The position numbers were made by a program, and so were the translations under genes. Positions 38,643 through 50,985 of a stretch of DNA of 64,000 nucleotides are shown here, one piece after another (position 1 is the first letter of the stretch; every line of letters begins with the position of its first letter). Below the pieces are notes generated by a model. That model was not told where the DNA came from and ran no database searches. It worked only from the letters and a program-made list of their open reading frames with translations. Source of the stretch: Apostichopus japonicus (Eukaryota; Echinodermata; Holothuroidea; Aspidochirotida; Stichopodidae); contig NC_092578.1 in the NCBI RefSeq assembly GCF_037975245.1, forward strand, positions 4,297,501 to 4,361,500, read 5' to 3'.

Positions 38643-40948
38643 CTTTTCCAAGTTAAAGATGCGGCAGGGAGAATGGAAAATTGTTAACATGCAAACGTGT
38701 GCTTTCAACAGTTTGTACAAAAGGGCTTCATGAAACTTCTTTTCATTTCAATCATACTTTTAATAATGGTTTCTGGAAAGACAATTACCAGAGGAAACTG
38801 ACTTCTCTTAAAGTTTTATAATCTCAAGGATGCAAAGTTCTTACCTAACTGATGTATCTGGTGCTGTTTTGTTTTAATCTGACTATATCACATTTATTAC
38901 AGGAGTTTACAACCCACATTTTTAATTTTAAACAGAGCAAACCAGCACCTTGACATATTTAATGGAGTTCTTAAACTTATCTTGTTTCGAAATAACTATC
39001 AAATTGGGACGGTGGAGATGGGTGGCATAACTGGCATGTGACTCCTCTCACTACTCCACTTTGTGAAAAACTGATTAGTAATAAAGAAAAATGTTACTCT
39101 TTTTTGTATTTTTTTTGTATATAAGAAAGAGTATATAAGAAAGTTGTATATAAGAACGTGTATAAGAAAGTGGCCAATTTGTTGAGAAAATAAATGAAAT
39201 TATAACTTAACAATTGTACAGTTACATTCACAGACTGTACTGGAAATTATGGTAAGGAATGCTTGGAGGGTTTACTTTTCAATCCAAAAATGTGAAAATG
39301 ATGAATTCGAAAATAAAATTTTTCACCTCTCCTTTGGCTAACATGTCATTAATAAATGTCTGCCAGGAGATGTTCTGGGCATCATCTCCCTTCGAGAGCA
39401 TGTTTAGCAACGTGATTATAAGGAGAAGTATTAGCAACATTCGGATATTATCATTGTCCAAGCCTCCCTTCTGAGGATCTGTATAATCGAAACAAGCAAG
39501 TAAGAAAAGAAGAAAAGGAAAAGATTATTCATTTCAATTCACAAAAATTGGATGACGACTCCAGGGAGTACTTTCATACTTTATCGTGAAATATCAAAGG
39601 CAAACAAATTTCCAAGAATCCCAAGAAAAAAGCATGCAATTCCTACAAGTAATTTTTGATATAACAACAGCTACAGTTGGTCCATTGTTGTACCAAGAGT
39701 GAACTTGTAGCAGACAGGTGAGATGTCCTAGATACACTATGACAAACACTTATTTTGTCTGTTGAATCCAGTTGTCTTCCTCTAAAATGGGTTGAGCACC
39801 ATTACTCTACATTCATTGGAAACTTTTATTGTCAAATCATAGCACAAGTGTAATATACCCTATAGTTCTGAATCCCAAATCAAATCAATAGAATAAAACA
39901 TAAAATTATAACCAACTATTTTCGTGTCGGTCAGCTAACTTGATTTCATCACACAATGTATGTTTGGTAATTGCAACTATTAGGCCAAATATCTTTAAAA
40001 CTGTTTGTAAAATTTTAATGCAAATTTAGACCGCATTAATCCTAGACATGCTAATTATGAAAACTGAATCATTGTGTTCATCAATGTATCTTTCCAACAA
40101 AATAAATACATTTAGTTTTAGACTCAACATTCAGAGAGACACCATACTGTACCTTCTTCATCTTTTTGTTCCTGTTTCTCATCATTTTGATTTTGTTTGT
40201 TGGATTGTCTGGGAGAACTGGAAAATTAGTTTCTGAAAGAAAAAAATCACAAATTAATAATTACACACAGCTAACATTCACATCACAAAAGGTAACAAAC
40301 TTTGGTTTAAGATTACTTAGGCTCAGTGTACCCAATAAACAATGTTTTTAGTCAACAACATGAATTTACAAATTTAAAGCTAGGTCAAATGAGTATTAAT
40401 TCCAAACATTAACACTATTAAAACAAAAGGCAAGGCAGACTAATGTTACACATGTTGCTTTACAAATAAACAAAGTACAGTAATTCACAAGCTTTGAAAA
40501 AGTAGCGATTAAATATTTGATTATAATATCAAGAATCTCAATTTTGTTTTAAATCATGATTTATTGAAGGGTCCTAAACAAAAGGATGACATCGCTGTTC
40601 TTCCTCAGCTCTTTCAATCTTAAGTCAGCCATCCTAACGTAACATCATGCATATTTAAAAATGTTAACGAATGACCCCTATCGCCTGATTTCTTTTTGAA
40701 ACTGAAATGACCAACATAAACAATTGTTGGAATAGTTTACAAGATTTTATTTCAAATAGTATTCTCATTTCTATATTTTACCAAGTTCTTTTTGATCAAG
40801 ACATTATGGAAACTCACAATCAGACCTGGAGCTTACCATTTATGCCCAGAATATTTTTCAAACTGGTATTGCTCAAATTAGATCTTTGTATTATGCTTTG
40901 TAAAGCATTGAACACTCTCCTTCTTTGAGTACTCCAATGTGATGAAAC
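38526..40948 (-). CDS. SPG7: Paraplegin (SPG7)-like m-AAA protease subunit, N-terminal part only
   Basis: Paraplegin is a subunit of the mitochondrial inner-membrane m-AAA protease (AAA+ ATPase plus Zn-protease). Four exons are visible: 40837-40948 (NALQSIIQRSN, LKNILGING), 40153-40217 (Gln/Asn/Glu-rich linker ending QEQKDEE), 39327-39478 (NIRMLLILLLIITLLNMLSK first membrane helix, then NISWQTFINDMLAKGE) and 38526-38642 (intermembrane-space domain ending VVHVFLDDGAIVFGRE). Human paraplegin has FVHEMLAKGEVQRVQV and VVEVYLHPGAVVFGR at these points. One exon between 40,217 and 40,837 and the initiating exon are not located. No AAA or HExxH exon follows: the gene stops at the satellite. Confidence 0.87.
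39104..39172. repeat. Short GTATATAAGAAAG tandem repeat
   Basis: Four imperfect copies of GTATATAAGAAAG in an SPG7-like intron. Confidence 0.6.
39327..39478 (-). CDS. SPG7: SPG7-like exon, first membrane helix
   Basis: DPQKGGLDNDNIRMLLILLL, IITLLNMLSKGDDAQ and NISWQTFINDMLAKGE. A hydrophobic helix followed by the conserved ISW..F...MLAKGE block. Acceptor TTATACAG, donor GAGAG|GTGAAA, phase 0. Confidence 0.9.
40153..40217 (-). CDS. SPG7: SPG7-like exon, charged linker
   Basis: 21 codons, SPRQSNKQNQNDEKQEQKDE E, with split codons that join to GAT-CCT-CAG of the next exon. Corresponds to the acidic/basic linker before the first membrane helix. Acceptor TTTTCCAG, donor GAAG|GTACAG. Confidence 0.65.
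40837..40948 (-). CDS. SPG7: SPG7-like exon, N-terminal region
   Basis: 37 codons plus one base: VSSHWSTQRRRVFNALQSII then QRSNLSNTSLKNILGIN. ALQS...GING matches the region after the mitochondrial presequence. Acceptor TTCTCAG, donor AATG|GTAAGC. Confidence 0.75.
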
Positions 40949-42300
40949 CTGAGAAGGGATATTTATAGGAAAAAAGAATGAAACATACATACATACAGTA
41001 TGTAACTTCTCAAATGGCTTTCATTATTGCTGCCAAAATGGTATATTGACTTTACACATCATAACAGTAGACAATGTCATGGTTGTATCAGGGGGCTAAA
41101 TACCATACTAAATTTCGGTCTTGGTTTCTTTGCTGCACAAAATACCATAATAAACATGCACATTTTTGGTATGTTCCTGTACAATACTGTTCCATGCTAA
41201 AAACGGAATTAAATTTTAAATACCCGATTGTAAGTAGAAAGATTGAGAAATGTATTCAACCACACATTAATATTAAATGGCATGGCTAAAATGATACCAG
41301 AACACAATCAAATGAACAATTTGAATGTGGACTCAACTCTATGAATACTCAACTGTTCAACATGCTCCTTGTTTTTTTTCTTAAGCTTTAGAGGCTAAAT
41401 CACATTTCTAAACCCAAGTGAAATGTTCTTGAAGATGGGAACTAGCAACCTCCTATTTAAAGGATTAGGCTTGGTATCTATAAGAAAAGCATTCTCTAAG
41501 TTTGCTATGTACATTAGAGTGTACATTTTCATAATTCATTCTGTTACATGAACCACTTGCACAAATTACTGCTGGAGTTAACCAGCATTAATGCAAGTTG
41601 AGCATGTTCTATATAACATAAATTTCTGAAACTTTCAACTGGAAACTTTCCCAATGACTCTTATATAAGATCTCATTTCATCCTGTGTCAAATAGTTATT
41701 GAAAGATCTTTGATGTGACCTGCATATAAGTTTATGGTTATCAAACTTTAAAGCCTCATTATACATACAAACTCCACTTCTACTTCCACTAAACAATCTT
41801 TTCATGGTAACTAACTTTATGACAATGTACTTTTGTCAGAATTTTGGCTTATTTACACAGTTTAAAGAAATGAAAATTTCAGACAAGAAAATTGTTTAAT
41901 ATCCACAACTTTAATCATGGGTATGTGTGGGTACTGGGCAGGAGCTTTTGAGCTTTCGTTCTTAACTGTACATGTGTTGTGTGTAACCACCACTGTATGC
42001 ATTTAATACCATAAATGATGGCATTACATAATATATCTGGCTCTCTCTCACACAGTTTTCTGTAGCAGATATAGTCATTAGAATGACACATGTATATAAC
42101 GTCTTGACTCATTAGTTCTACCCTGGCAGTGGAATGTCTCACCGTATTTAGTGTTCACTGTGTATTCGTCATCATTTTTGTTTTTAATTTTTCAAATTAC
42201 AGACAATACGTACATTTGCTTGTGCAAGTGTTAGCTTATGATACCGTGAATGCCACTACAACAATACTGTATTTATACACATGAATGAATACTGTAAACC
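40949..42300. other. Upstream flank of the SPG7-like exons, no gene seen
   Basis: AT-rich. The first SPG7 coding exon with the mitochondrial presequence should lie here or beyond, but presequences are poorly conserved and I cannot identify it. Confidence 0.35.
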
Positions 42301-42308
42301 ATCTGCAT

Positions 42309-42888
42309 CAGTGGCGGAGCTAGGGTTATTGGACAAGGGGGGCGAGCATGGTTTGTAGGGGCGCTTTCGACACTATCTAAGCGGAGCGCCACCACAGGTT
42401 GGCGCAGAGCGTACAGAAATTTTTTGAGTAAAGATTGCCTGAAATGACCCTTTCCTGACCTTGTTAATTTGCAAATAAACGAAGAATAAATAGGTTTCAT
42501 CGCCCACAAAATGTGACAAATGTCAATAGGTAGATGAGAGCGCAATAAAAAAGTAAATAATCGCAATAAGTAAAAACTGGTAAAATATTGAAAAGGGCGC
42601 TAGCAGTCCATTTGAGTCCGTCAGGGTGTGACATTATTATGCTGTACGTTTAAGAGCTACTTTATATGTCGCTCACCAACATCATTACTGTTTAGTGCAT
42701 AGCCTTGTATGTTCAAGGATCGGCCTCTTGCGATCTGGCCTTCCGAGTTTTAACCTCTTAATACATTTCCGTAATTCCTTATAGAAGTATTTTTGTCTTT
42801 ATTTGGACATTGAACAACATATTACCTGGTCGGTAACATTACAAAGGGGGGCATCCCCCCCCCCGACTGTATGGACGCTCCGACACTG
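42309..42888. mobile_element. hAT-type MITE (family CAGTGGCGGAGC)
   Basis: Ends CAGTGGCGGAGC and GCTCCGACACTG are inverted; imperfect 8-bp duplications ATCTGCAT (42301-42308) and ATTTACAT (42889-42896). The interior (GGGGCGCTTTCGACACTATC, AGCGGAGCGCCACCACAGGT) is shared with the composite element at 49324-50322. Confidence 0.78.
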
Positions 42889-43161
42889 ATTTACATGCAT
42901 GAAAATGATGAAACTACATTACAACTACGGTATTTACAAACTGCAGGAGTGTGAGACTTAATGCATACCATTGCCAAGTTGAAGTTGAAGTGGTAAAGTT
43001 GGCCTACATATCTTCTGACTTGGTTCCTTGCTATGCCTTGTATTGCCGAACATGTGCTGAACACCGATGATTGCAAGTGATGACAGTTTGTATTGTACTT
43101 TGAATTATTAAGTTGCGATAATTTGTACTGATTATTTGCCCAACTTGCACTTGATGTAGAC

Positions 43162-43566
43162 CAGGGTTGTCCAACCTTTTGCAGAGGAGGGCCACATGGC
43201 ATGATTTTGATGAAGGAGGGGGCCGCATGAACCCTACGCTCGATTTTTCGATTTTTTGCCCGGAGCCCAAGGCAACAAAATGTGAGCACTGCACGCGGAG
43301 CGCACTGATTTATTTTCCTCCCTGATAAACAGATGACTAAAGTCCAGCCGCCCCCCCCCCTCCCCTCCGCTGAGAGTGTCACACAAACTGACCTGGATGC
43401 AGTTTTTTTGGACCCAGAAGGTTCGAATGATTGATTATATAGCTTCAAATTGTTATCAATAAATCTGCTCACTAAAATTTCGCACCGTACAGCATCTCTG
43501 GCGGGCAGGACGCAACCCTGCGGCGGGCCGGACTGTGGCCCGCGGGCCGTAGGTTGGACAACCCTG
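43162..43566. mobile_element. hAT-type MITE (CAGGGTTGTCCAACC ends)
   Basis: Ends CAGGGTTGTCCAACCT and AGGTTGGACAACCCTG are inverted and bordered by exact 8-bp duplications ATGTAGAC (43154-43161 and 43567-43574). GC-rich inside (GGCCCGCGGGCC). The end resembles a hAT end that is very common in vertebrate genomes. 405 bp, non-coding; the long minus-strand frame across it is spurious. Confidence 0.88.
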
Positions 43567-45951
43567 ATGTAGACCTTTCAATCCATACGTTATGCGCGGT
43601 TCTAACAGGTTTCGCTAAACTAGTACACGTTCTTACGGTTTTCTCTAACGATTATTTTTCCTCTCAATTTCTTCGACCACTCTCTTTTGGTTGAAATTAA
43701 ACGAATAACTCCACTCATGATTTAAAGGGTTTCCTCTAGCAATGGGAGAAACGGTTTGTATCCAGTTCGTTGACGATTTTTCTTTTGAGATTTGAAGTGC
43801 TACAGAGTTACTTGTCAGTTCTCCATCTGTTTGGAAATTATTACGATTACATCATAACAAACTGCTCAATGCTTATCAGGAACTCCCCAAATTGGTCACT
43901 TCAAATATGCCAGGCACACTGACACATTCCTGCAGATTTTTGTAACTTCACGGATATATGCCTTAGCTAAATTGGTTCATGGTGGAGACTTTACTGGCGA
44001 CGAACTTCCTCAATTAGAGGGATAACAGAAAGAGATGGAAGGGAGAGCGAGGGGGAAAGGGGGGGGGGGGCAGGAGGTATCGAAGAAACAAGAAGTTTTT
44101 CTTAGTCGTCATGCAGTACATAGAAATATAACGGTATACTTCAGGGTGTCTCCTGCCTCCCTTCTTAGTCGTCAGTACATACAAACATGACCGTATTTAC
44201 TAAATGGTGTCTCCTGCTCCACACCCCCCCCCCCCTTGTCGTCTGCATTTCCAAAGAAGATAGTAGTCCCAATTATTTCGGTTTCAAATAGCACCCAATA
44301 CCTCGACGCGTCGAGGCCATATATGCCTACATTCCTTTGTGCTGTGGATCTCTCTTTCCTGAGACCTACTTGATCATTGTTATTTGAAATGTCACAAATT
44401 CACATACAAGAAAAATTAAGGACTCAGGAGTACAAACAACATAGCAGACACCATACATCATTACCATTGTCTATATTTCAGCTGCATATTTGGTTTATAT
44501 ACAGTAAACGAAAATGTAATGTTAGAACTATAAAATACATATTTTGTTAAGACTGACACGGCAGTTTACTTGAGATGGTCACTCATTTTCCAACTTAAAT
44601 CAGTTTATTCTGACCCAGTCTTTTCTACTCGGGAAATCCATAATTGTCTGAACCTGCCATGTACCAGGATATTAATTTATATAGTTCACTTTTACGTTTG
44701 TAGACAAATACGTACTGAATGATGACCTTGAAATGTCACAACAAACTTTGTTGATTACACAGAATTTGAAGAAAAATATCTTATTATACAAAGCAAAAGC
44801 AAAAACTTACAATTAAAAAAGAACAAGTTCCCCTATTATGACAAGATTTCAGAACATTTAAATTATCTAAAAATCGCTGTTTTGGAGGAAATTTGAAAAA
44901 GTTCAAACCATTGTAGGCAGTGGCTTGGGGATATAATTTAACAGCTGTAATGCTATTAGATATAAGTGTTTGAAAATGCCAGTAAGCATTGCTCATATCT
45001 CGCCAGGGTCTCTAAGTGGACTATAGTAATTTGCAGACACCACCTTAAATAACAAAACAGTGTCAAATTTGTAATCAATAACAACAATGTAAGTTTGAAG
45101 AAATGGATTATAAAACTTGATCCTAGGCAACCATTCTTTTTGGACTACTTTAGAAACTCGCATGTGGGTTGCAAAGGCCCTTCATGTGGGGACGTACGTG
45201 GAGGGGGGGGGCCTTCTGTTATAGATAAGACAAACTGACTTTGTTTTGAAGTACCACTGGTGTTCAAGGCTAATATAGGCATCATAAATGCATGACGCAT
45301 GGGCATAGTATATGAACTGAATAAATGTACATGTAAACATTACATTCTGTGCACACACCGATGGAAAATATATTTAACAGACAAACGTGCATTTTACTAG
45401 GCTATGTTAAAATACTATAACGGAAACGAGGCAAGATGACGTCACCCTCGGCCTCATGAACAGTACTACAAAATAAAATAAAAAACTGCAACATGTTGTA
45501 GGCTTTATGTACTCCTCTATCTGGTTCATTCCTTTTTAGTTAATTTCAGAAATCCAAAATCCACCTTTAATTGATGCAATGGTTGTCGGTGGGATGGGTG
45601 ACCAAGCGTCCATTTTCAGATAAAAAACGGTCAGTAGAAATTGGTGGACTTAACTCATCTATAACAAATCAAAGATGTCGGGTTATTAATATTCGTTTGC
45701 TTACAATAACGATCTTTGTACATGAACATAACGGCCTCTGTCTATGGAACTCGAAAAAGTACCCGGATGCAAAAAGTACTCGATTTCGGTACTCGGATTC
45801 TTAAAGCAGTACTCGGACTAGCACTTGGTATTCGAAACCCGAAGTACCCGGAATACTTATCTTACAAGTACTCGACTACAGCACTGTTAACACGATGACG
45901 CTTTTCCTCTATTACAACTTACATTTAGGAGCTGCCGACTGAGTTCTGACC

Positions 45952-48021
45952 ATGGGAAGTTCTGAATATCAATTGAGACCAAATCTTGACGACCTAAATT
46001 TCGAACCAGATATGGATTTAAAACAGAAATTATCACGAAGAGACCAAATATGCCAGGTGACCTTCCAATCTTTTTTTAGTAAAATAACTATCTACCTCTT
46101 AAATGTATCAAATAGAGAAGGATGAGCGACCAGCTGTCTGTTTACAGATAACTTCTCTACAGAGTATGAGAGAAGTGACGTATTTATTAAGACTACATCA
46201 GCATTCAATACCACTCAGCTGGGACAATATTTGGTATTAATGTACTTTCATATCCCGCTTCAAAGCAATCGCATGGACGGTGTGAGCACTATGACCACCT
46301 CGCTTATATTTCATAAGTTCAAATACTGTTCAATATATAGGACAATATATCTGGTCAAGCATTGGAAACCTACACCAACTGGCTGTTCAGTATGAATGTG
46401 CATGATAATAGCTACGGTTCCTGGTACTTTCTCGTGCAGTACGTAAGATATGCCATGGTTCTTCATCCTTACGCGATTCTACTCAGTAAGTTTGCTTTAA
46501 CAGCTTAATGTTTCTTGTAATCTTACTTTATTGAAGCCAATATCTTGGCAAAAAAAAGGAGGAACTATATTACTGTACCTGTAGTGAAGTTTCTAATTTC
46601 TTGGATTACGATATACTAATTAATGTAGGGATGCACCGGATCCAAATTTTTGGATCCGGCCGGAACCGGATTTTGCCGGATAGTACATGAAATCCGGCCG
46701 GATAAAATCCGGCCGGAACCGGATTTTTTTCATTACACAAAAGAAAATCATTAATAAGAAGTAGAAGTATGAAACAAGGAGCAAATCTTAGGTGAGGTAT
46801 ACGCATATTATAAAGAAGGTGAAATTAAGACCCCATTTATGAGATTAAATATGACTTGAAGTGGTGTAATCTACATTCTTTAATAAAATAACTACAATAT
46901 AATTGTTGACAAGCTGGATACAGTACAGTGTGTAAATTTGTTTGCTGGAAAATACTGCATACTACCTATGAAGTTTGTTTTAAAACGGGAAGCTACATTT
47001 CACAAAACTCATACTTTATACTGAATAAAAAGGTTATTTAATGTTGTAATAACACTACTATCTGGATTTAGAATTGTCTTTTATTATTCATTATTTGGTA
47101 ACACATTTTTACACTGCAATATTATCTGTAAAAAAAAAGCATTGTTTCTTTCCAGAAGTGGAAGAAACTTCTTATCTATCTTCTATCTATCCTTTAAAAT
47201 GGAATTGAATGTTCATTAGAACACTTAATGATTAAGGTTTTTCATGAACTTTTAGGAACTTTCATGGTGACAAGAGATATCCAAGAGAATGCCAACAATA
47301 ATGGGAAAGTAAAGATTCAATGGAATAGTATTTTGACTGATAAGTATATGAATGGTCTATTTTAACTGCACAATATTAAACTGATGAAGGCTGCAAGAAA
47401 TGATTTCACTGCAAACTGTATTTTTTGTATATAGCTTCATATTACAGCTGTTGTTTCATTTTGGTTGATCTTTAGAAACAGTGGGTCAGACCATTGAGAA
47501 AATTAAATTAAACATGTTAAACCTAATATTTCCTTACTTTGAATGTTTTTATTAATTTTTGTAAATAGTTTACATTGATTTAAGTTAATACCAACACCTT
47601 TTTAAGGAATAATTCAGGCCAGAGTTTGAAAAAGATTAGGCCAGATTTTGAAAAAGATCCGGCCGGATTTTGAAAAATATCCGGCCGGAACCGGATAATT
47701 CCTCACTATCCGGCCGGATAGTCTGGCCGGACCGGATATCCGGTGCATCCCTAAATTAATGTACTACAATTCTGGTAAGAATAAACTTTTAATGATTTAG
47801 AAATCCTCCCAGAAGATGAGCATTTAACAAACATGACATCATACCAAACTCTGAAAGAACTGATTGAACCACGGGAGGATGGATCTGATGACCCAGTAGA
47901 CTCCTATCATGACGGATACCCTGGATATCATTATCCTCACTACACTGGACTGGAAAAGTATCTGAAAAACAGAGAACGTAAAGGCCAGATCTGGAATATC
48001 AATGATGTGGCACAAAGATAA
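45952..48021 (+). CDS. Unknown three-exon gene, U3 copy (apparently intact)
   Basis: Exons 45952-46056, 46341-46485 and 47801-48021 join in frame through CAG|GTGACC, TATATAG|GAC, CTCA|GTAAGT and GATTTAG|AAATCC, giving about 156 residues. Order: acidic N-terminus (MGSSEYQLRPNLDDLNFEPD, then MDLKQKLSRRDQICQ), a hydrophobic aromatic segment YFLVQYVRYAMVLHPYAILL that could be one membrane helix, LPEDEHLTNMTSYQTLKELI, an acidic stretch, HDGYPGYHYPHYTGLEKY and a basic tail ending NINDVAQR. The second intron contains the hAT MITE 46626-47753. Codon-level agreement with U1 while the introns vary suggests past selection, but no family is recognised. It could be a lineage-specific gene or cargo of the U repeat. 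Confidence 0.45.
46626..47753. mobile_element. hAT-type element (family GGATGCACC), copy 2, in intron of the unknown gene
   Basis: Ends TAGGGATGCACCGGATCC and GGTGCATCCCTA; exact 8-bp duplications AATTAATG (46618-46625 and 47754-47761). U1 has a single AATTAATG at the matching place near 22,386, the empty site. 1.13 kb with no transposase ORF. The terminal 200 bp or so are shared with the copy at 5191-5658; the middle is longer here. Confidence 0.92.
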
Positions 48022-48434
48022 AGGGCGTTATAGCAAACACGTCTAGAATTACCCAATACAGGTTTTCATGCTAACATAAGTTAGGAGGAAAGACTATGCC
48101 GCCAGTTACTTATAACTGTGAACACTCAATCCTTCACGATTTGTTGTGCAAATGCGCCTGTAAAGCATACCGTAAACAAACGTTAGTCTTTCAAAGAGTA
48201 GATAAAGTTCTTTCTACCTAATCTATACTGCGATTGGGTGGAGGGGAGGACTATGATAGGGGAAGGGGGGGGGGGTTGATGTGAGGAGACGGGTGACGGT
48301 GCAAGAGAGTAGAAAATGAGATACCTGTTGGGTGCGGAAGGGGTAAGGGATTGTAGGTTATGTCATAGAAACAACAACAATTATAATGCTTTGCGCCGTC
48401 AGCTAAATTGTATAGAAATAATTGTAAGTTTTAA

Positions 48435-49238
48435 AGCAGCATTTTGCGTCCTCGACTATGATATTTCTCAACCTCACTGACTCCACTATGCCATAACGAC
48501 ATACATAACTAGCTTATCTATTTATATTTCACTTCAAATGGTGGCATAAAAGTCGAAAAAATTGCAACTTTCAACGTTGTTGTTCTCCAAGATATTTTCC
48601 GTTGGGAACCCAATAAACCTCGCCCATAATATGAATATTTAAACACTACGAACGTCATTGACAGATACGTAATATAACACCACGCTTGATTTGTGTACAG
48701 TCTATATGGCAGTTGTACCAGGGAGTTGCATAACAACTCCCAACGCAAAGTCTTGAATCTATTTTTAGCAACGGCTCATAACTAAACCTGCATCTCTGAT
48801 TGGTTGAATTCAAACTAGTGGGTTTGGGAACTGAATGCGATTTAATTTTGTATGTGGAATACTCGCCAATTAACGTTTTTGGCAGGGGAAAACTTGGCTA
48901 ATATCTTAATTTGCTGTTTTGTGATTTGATGTATGTAAAAAACTCGATGGACATGTCAAAAAAGTAGAAAACGGCGACCAAACGCAAAATGCTCATGAAT
49001 AAACATACTATTCACTGATTGGTGGAATTCAAACTAGAAGATTTGAAGATATGAAAACTTTGTCGAGGACACTTTTACTCGTTATCGATATAAATCGTTA
49101 ATTACTCGCTAATTAACGCTCTTGACAGGGTGAAACTTGGATGGTATCTTAGTTTGCTGTTTTATGATTGATACATGTAAAAAAATCGATGCACATGTTA
49201 AAAAGGTGGAAAAAAGCGACCCAACGCAAAATGCTGCT
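48435..49238. mobile_element. TTAA-flanked MITE in U3
   Basis: Inverted ends AGCAGCATTTTGCG and CGCAAAATGCTGCT lie inside TTAA sites (48431-48434, 49239-49242). U1 reads CAAGTTTTAATAGTGGG with no insert near 23,097. 804 bp, non-coding; internal repeats of a TTGGTGGAATTCAAACTAG-like segment. piggyBac- or Kolobok-type target. Confidence 0.88.
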
Positions 49239-49323
49239 TTAATAGTGGGTATTATGAACAGAACAATTGTTGAAGTCTTATGATAATTTTTCAAGTTGTT
49301 CCAGACGAACAATATAACGAGTC

Positions 49324-50322
49324 CAGGCGCGGCGGAACGGAAAAATTATTGGGGGGGGGGGGGGGCTAATGTGTGGAGACTATCTAAGCGGAGCGCCACC
49401 ATCGGTTGGCGCGGAGCGTACAAGAAAAGTTTTGGTTTTTTTCAAACCCCCAGATGGCCGGAAACGGCACTTCCCGAGTGTTTTATGCTGCGAATACCTA
49501 GCCCTAAAATATGGGTCTCAAGCCTGCAATTTCTCAGATTGCACGTAAAAGTCTGTAAAAACATTGTAATTTGTATATTCGATGGTGTTTTAAGAGAGTA
49601 GCTATTACTCGTAGTGTACTCGCAAAGACGTTTTTGAGTGTAGTAAGGGCAGTGGCGGAGCTAGGGGTATTGGTCAGGGGGGCAAGAATGGTCTGTAGGG
49701 GCGCTTTCGACACTATCTAAGCGGAGCGCCACCACAGGTTGGCGCGGAGCGTACAGAAAATTTTTGAGTAAAGTTACTCCCTAGATTGCAGGAAATCACC
49801 CTTTCCGGGCCTTGCTAATTTGCAGATAAATAGGTGTCGTCGCCATTTTGTCGGAAAATTACACCATCAGAATATGACAAATGTCAATAGGTATATGAGA
49901 GTGCAATAAAATAGTCAAAAATCGCGAATAAGTTAAAAGTAGTGAAAAGCTGAAAAGGGCGCCAGTAGTCCATTTGAGTCCGTCAAGAGTGGGGGGGGGG
50001 TGGATCCGAAGTTGTGTTACGCTTACCGGTACTAACACTAACTGCTTCCACTTTTCACGGGGCGTGAAGACGCGGTTGGGGTGACAATGTGGTCTATAGC
50101 CAGGGGACGGGCCGAGGGACCAGTGTCCCCCAGCAATTACTGAAATTGTTACACCTATATAGTATACGTGTGCATCGGACAGATCGACAAGTATGCATTG
50201 AAAAATGGGCAGATGCACGTTTCGGAGCCTTGGTAATTATTGAGGGGGCATTTGCCCCCTCAACTGTTTCATTGGGGGGGGCTGAGCCCCCCAAGCCCCC
50301 CCCCCCGGTTCCGCCGCCACTG
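49324..50322. mobile_element. Composite hAT-type element in U3
   Basis: Exact 8-bp duplications AACGAGTC (49316-49323, 50323-50330); U1 has the single-copy empty site near 23,184. Ends CAGGCGCGGCGGAACGG and GTTCCGCCGCCACTG. Inside, a second left end (CAGTGGCGGAGCTAGG near 49,651) restarts the family seen at 42309-42888, so two related elements appear fused or nested. Confidence 0.85.
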
Positions 50323-50563
50323 AACGAGTCGTTGGAGAAATCTTGGTTTCAGAGGATCCAAATCGAGTTAAAAAGAAACTGAACAGGCAAAGCTTCCAAA
50401 ACATAAAAACAACAAATGGTAACGTTTTGGAAGTAGCGTTACCAGTGTCTCCTGTAAAACTTCCTCTTTTCTGTGTGCTTTTCTGTGCTTCTTTTGTGCT
50501 TTTCTCTGACATATATTCCTCGCACGATAAGAATGTTCTCCCCCCCCAAACACCACTCACACC

Positions 50564-50985
50564 CAAGGGCGGCGGAACCGGGGGGCACAGGGGGCACGTG
50601 CCCCCCCACTTTTCCTCAGGTTAAAAATGTGCCCTTTTTCTACATAAAAATTTCTAAATAAATAAAGAGTTTACAAAGCGAAACCCACGTCGAATGAAAT
50701 ATTTCGGGAAGTTTTAAACGTTTACTACCACAGGCGTATAGGAGCCCAAGTTGATTTGATTTGGTGGGGGGGGGGCTGTAACGACTTGCCCGAAAAACAT
50801 TACCAAAATTTTTCGCGCGCGTAGCGCGCGTTCAACATGTTAACGTGCATATCATATAGGCATGCGTTGGTTATTACATCGCATGCCAATAACATACAAT
50901 CATTTGCCGTGTTATAACCCTTCCAAATTGGTTTAGAATTATTCGGAAAGTCGTTACAATAATAATGATCAAACTAATAACTTGA
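50564..50985. mobile_element. Partial hAT-type element (CAAGGGCGGCGGAA family)
   Basis: Starts CAAGGGCGGCGGAACC and runs as the near-exact complement of about 52,400-52,798, including a CGCGCGCGTAGCGCGCG palindrome. Only one end is recognisable. Confidence 0.7.

Noticed and set aside
42891-43472. 193-codon minus-strand ORF
   Set aside because: Spans the flank and most of a hAT MITE with an 8-bp duplication, has low-complexity Gly runs and no family match.
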